Assembly: GCA_002348825.1 (NCBI GenBank)
Contig: DEBN01000055.1
Span: forward strand, 19,325 to 36,375
Direction: 5' to 3'
Source: Gammaproteobacteria bacterium UBA2955
Lineage (GTDB): Bacteria; Pseudomonadota; Gammaproteobacteria; Pseudomonadales; Azotimanducaceae
Length of the DNA stretch: 17,051 nt
The notes under the pieces are model-generated. The model searched no databases. It worked only from the letters and a program-made list of their open reading frames with translations, and was not told the origin of the DNA. Of the stretch, positions 16,035-17,051 are shown piece by piece; position 1 is the stretch's first letter; each line of letters starts with the position of its first letter. A program made the position numbers and the translations under genes.

Positions 16035-17051
16035 TTATCCGATGCTGAGAGGATCAACCTCAGCGGCGTAATCAACCCCAGCAATTCCGAACCCAAAAAT
16101 GCGCAAAAAGTCTTCGCGAAAGCCCGCAAGATCGCCTAATTGCGTCAAATTGTCAGTGGTCACTTGTGGCCAGCGTTCTTTAACCGCCTGCTGTACCGAG
16201 TCCAATAATTCCTGGTCATCTACCCGGATACGACCCTCATCATCCAAACGTTGTTCGGCACCCGGCGCCAGTTGAGTACTAAACAATCGATAGATATGGC
16301 TAACGCAGTCCTCATGCAGCCCCTGCTCTTTCATCACCTTAAATAACAGTGCTACATAAAGCGGCACTACCGGAATGGCCGCACTGGCTTGGCTGACAAT
16401 CGCCTTAAGCACCGCGACCCGCGCACTGCCACCGATATCAGCTAAATCGCTATTGATCGCCCGACTTGCGCGGTCTAGGTCGGCTTTGGCCAGCCCTAGG
16501 GTTCCTTCCCAGTAGATCGGCCAGGTTAATTCGCTGCCTATATAGGTGAACGCTACGGTTTGGGCATTAGGAGCCAGCAGATCCTGCTCTTTGAGCATAT
16601 GCATCCAGAATTCCCAATCTTCCCCGCCCATCACTGCAACGGTATTGTCGCTTTCCTCTTGGGTCGCCGGCTCCAGCGACACTTCGCTGACGTCGCCTTT
16701 TTCCACATGCACGGTTTTAATGTTCAGTACCTGACCCAGCGGCTTGATGCTGGAGCGATGCAACTCTCCGGTACGCGGATGCTGGCGCACCGGCGAGGCG
16801 AGGCTGTACACCACCAAATCAATCTGACCCATGTCCTGGCGAATGACCTGAGCGGCTTGTTCGCGCAAGTCGTCTGAGAAGGCATCGCCGTCTAACGTGC
16901 GCGCATATAAACCAGCCGCTTTCGCCGCGCGTTCATAGGCGCGGTTGTTGTACCAACCGGCGGAAGCGGTTTTATTTTCCGTCGGCGCCTTTTCGAACGA
17001 CACGCCGAGCGTGTTGGCGCGATAGCCGAAGCCTGCGACGATCCGACTGGC
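16035..17051 (-). CDS. fabV: FabV-type enoyl-ACP / trans-2-enoyl-CoA reductase, N-terminus cut by window edge
   Basis: FabV reduces trans-2-enoyl thioesters with NADH, the last step of each fatty-acid elongation cycle. About 338 C-terminal residues are visible of the usual near-400; the frame stays open to base 17051, so the start and the first Rossmann strand are outside. Recognisable segments are TLGVSFEKAP, GLYARTLDGDAFS, MGQIDLVVYSLASPVR, VMGGEDWEFW and the catalytic Y-x8-K in WPIYWEGTLGLAK. GGSARVAVLKAIVSQASAAIP and the terminal FGFGIAGVDYAAEVDP follow. The Y-x8-K spacing separates FabV from FabI and FabL/K enzymes. FabV enzymes are typically poorly inhibited by triclosan. It appears to head a fabV-hemE group. 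Confidence 0.95.
   Translation of the reverse strand, partial: ASRIVAGFGYRANTLGVSFEKAPTENKTASAGWYNNRAYERAAKAAGLYARTLDGDAFSDDLREQAAQVIRQDMGQIDLVVYSLASPVRQHPRTGELHRSSIKPLGQVLNIKTVHVEKGDVSEVSLEPATQEESDNTVAVMGGEDWEFWMHMLKEQDLLAPNAQTVAFTYIGSELTWPIYWEGTLGLAKADLDRASRAINSDLADIGGSARVAVLKAIVSQASAAIPVVPLYVALLFKVMKEQGLHEDCVSHIYRLFSTQLAPGAEQRLDDEGRIRVDDQELLDSVQQAVKERWPQVTTDNLTQLGDLAGFREDFLRIFGFGIAGVDYAAEVDPLSIG

Noticed and set aside
1..17051. CRISPR arrays, insertion sequences, prophage or toxin-antitoxin genes
   Set aside because: I saw no regularly spaced repeats, transposase or integrase motifs or terminal inverted repeats; nearly all sequence is accounted for by housekeeping genes.

Overview
The window is an ordinary stretch of proteobacterial chromosome. 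Gene content points to a gammaproteobacterium: LpxL, WaaA, TolC, a YqiB/CpdA/ParE/ParC cluster, and separate ArgA and ArgE. I estimate GC by eye in the mid-50s percent. Several departures from the enterobacterial and pseudomonad pattern (a short IlvD, a divergent HemE, FabV as enoyl reductase, no nudF or yqiA in the parE cluster) suggest a lineage outside Enterobacterales and Pseudomonas. I cannot place it more finely. I see no insertion sequence, phage gene, CRISPR array, tRNA or rRNA.

Region 1 (1-5253, minus strand) reads yqiB, cpdA, parE, parC. This is a small conserved protein, a 3',5'-cAMP phosphodiesterase-like metallophosphoesterase and both subunits of topoisomerase IV. parC runs off the left edge. 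A candidate sigma-70 promoter lies at about 5366-5394 in the 337-bp divergent spacer in front of tolC.

Region 2 (5591-9927) concerns the outer envelope. tolC (plus) converges on waaA (minus), and the two coding ends overlap by 33 bp. Just upstream of waaA on the same strand is an intact but degenerate half-length PfkB/HldE-like gene. lpxL diverges from it. Kdo transfer (WaaA) and late acylation (LpxL) act in series on lipid A, so the odd gene sits among lipopolysaccharide genes.

Region 3 (10004-14500, plus strand) is amino-acid biosynthesis: argE, argA, ilvD and a 79-residue protein with two CxxC pairs that starts one base after the ilvD stop. argA contains a 12-bp imperfect tandem duplication that adds four residues just before its acetyl-CoA-binding loop.

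Region 4 (14525-17051, minus strand) reads fabV (cut by the right edge), hemE, then a small membrane-anchored protein that resembles FMN-binding split-barrel proteins.

I did not find a clearly new multi-gene system. The strongest leads are the degenerate half-kinase in front of waaA, the two small uncharacterised proteins behind ilvD and hemE, and the codon-level duplication in argA.
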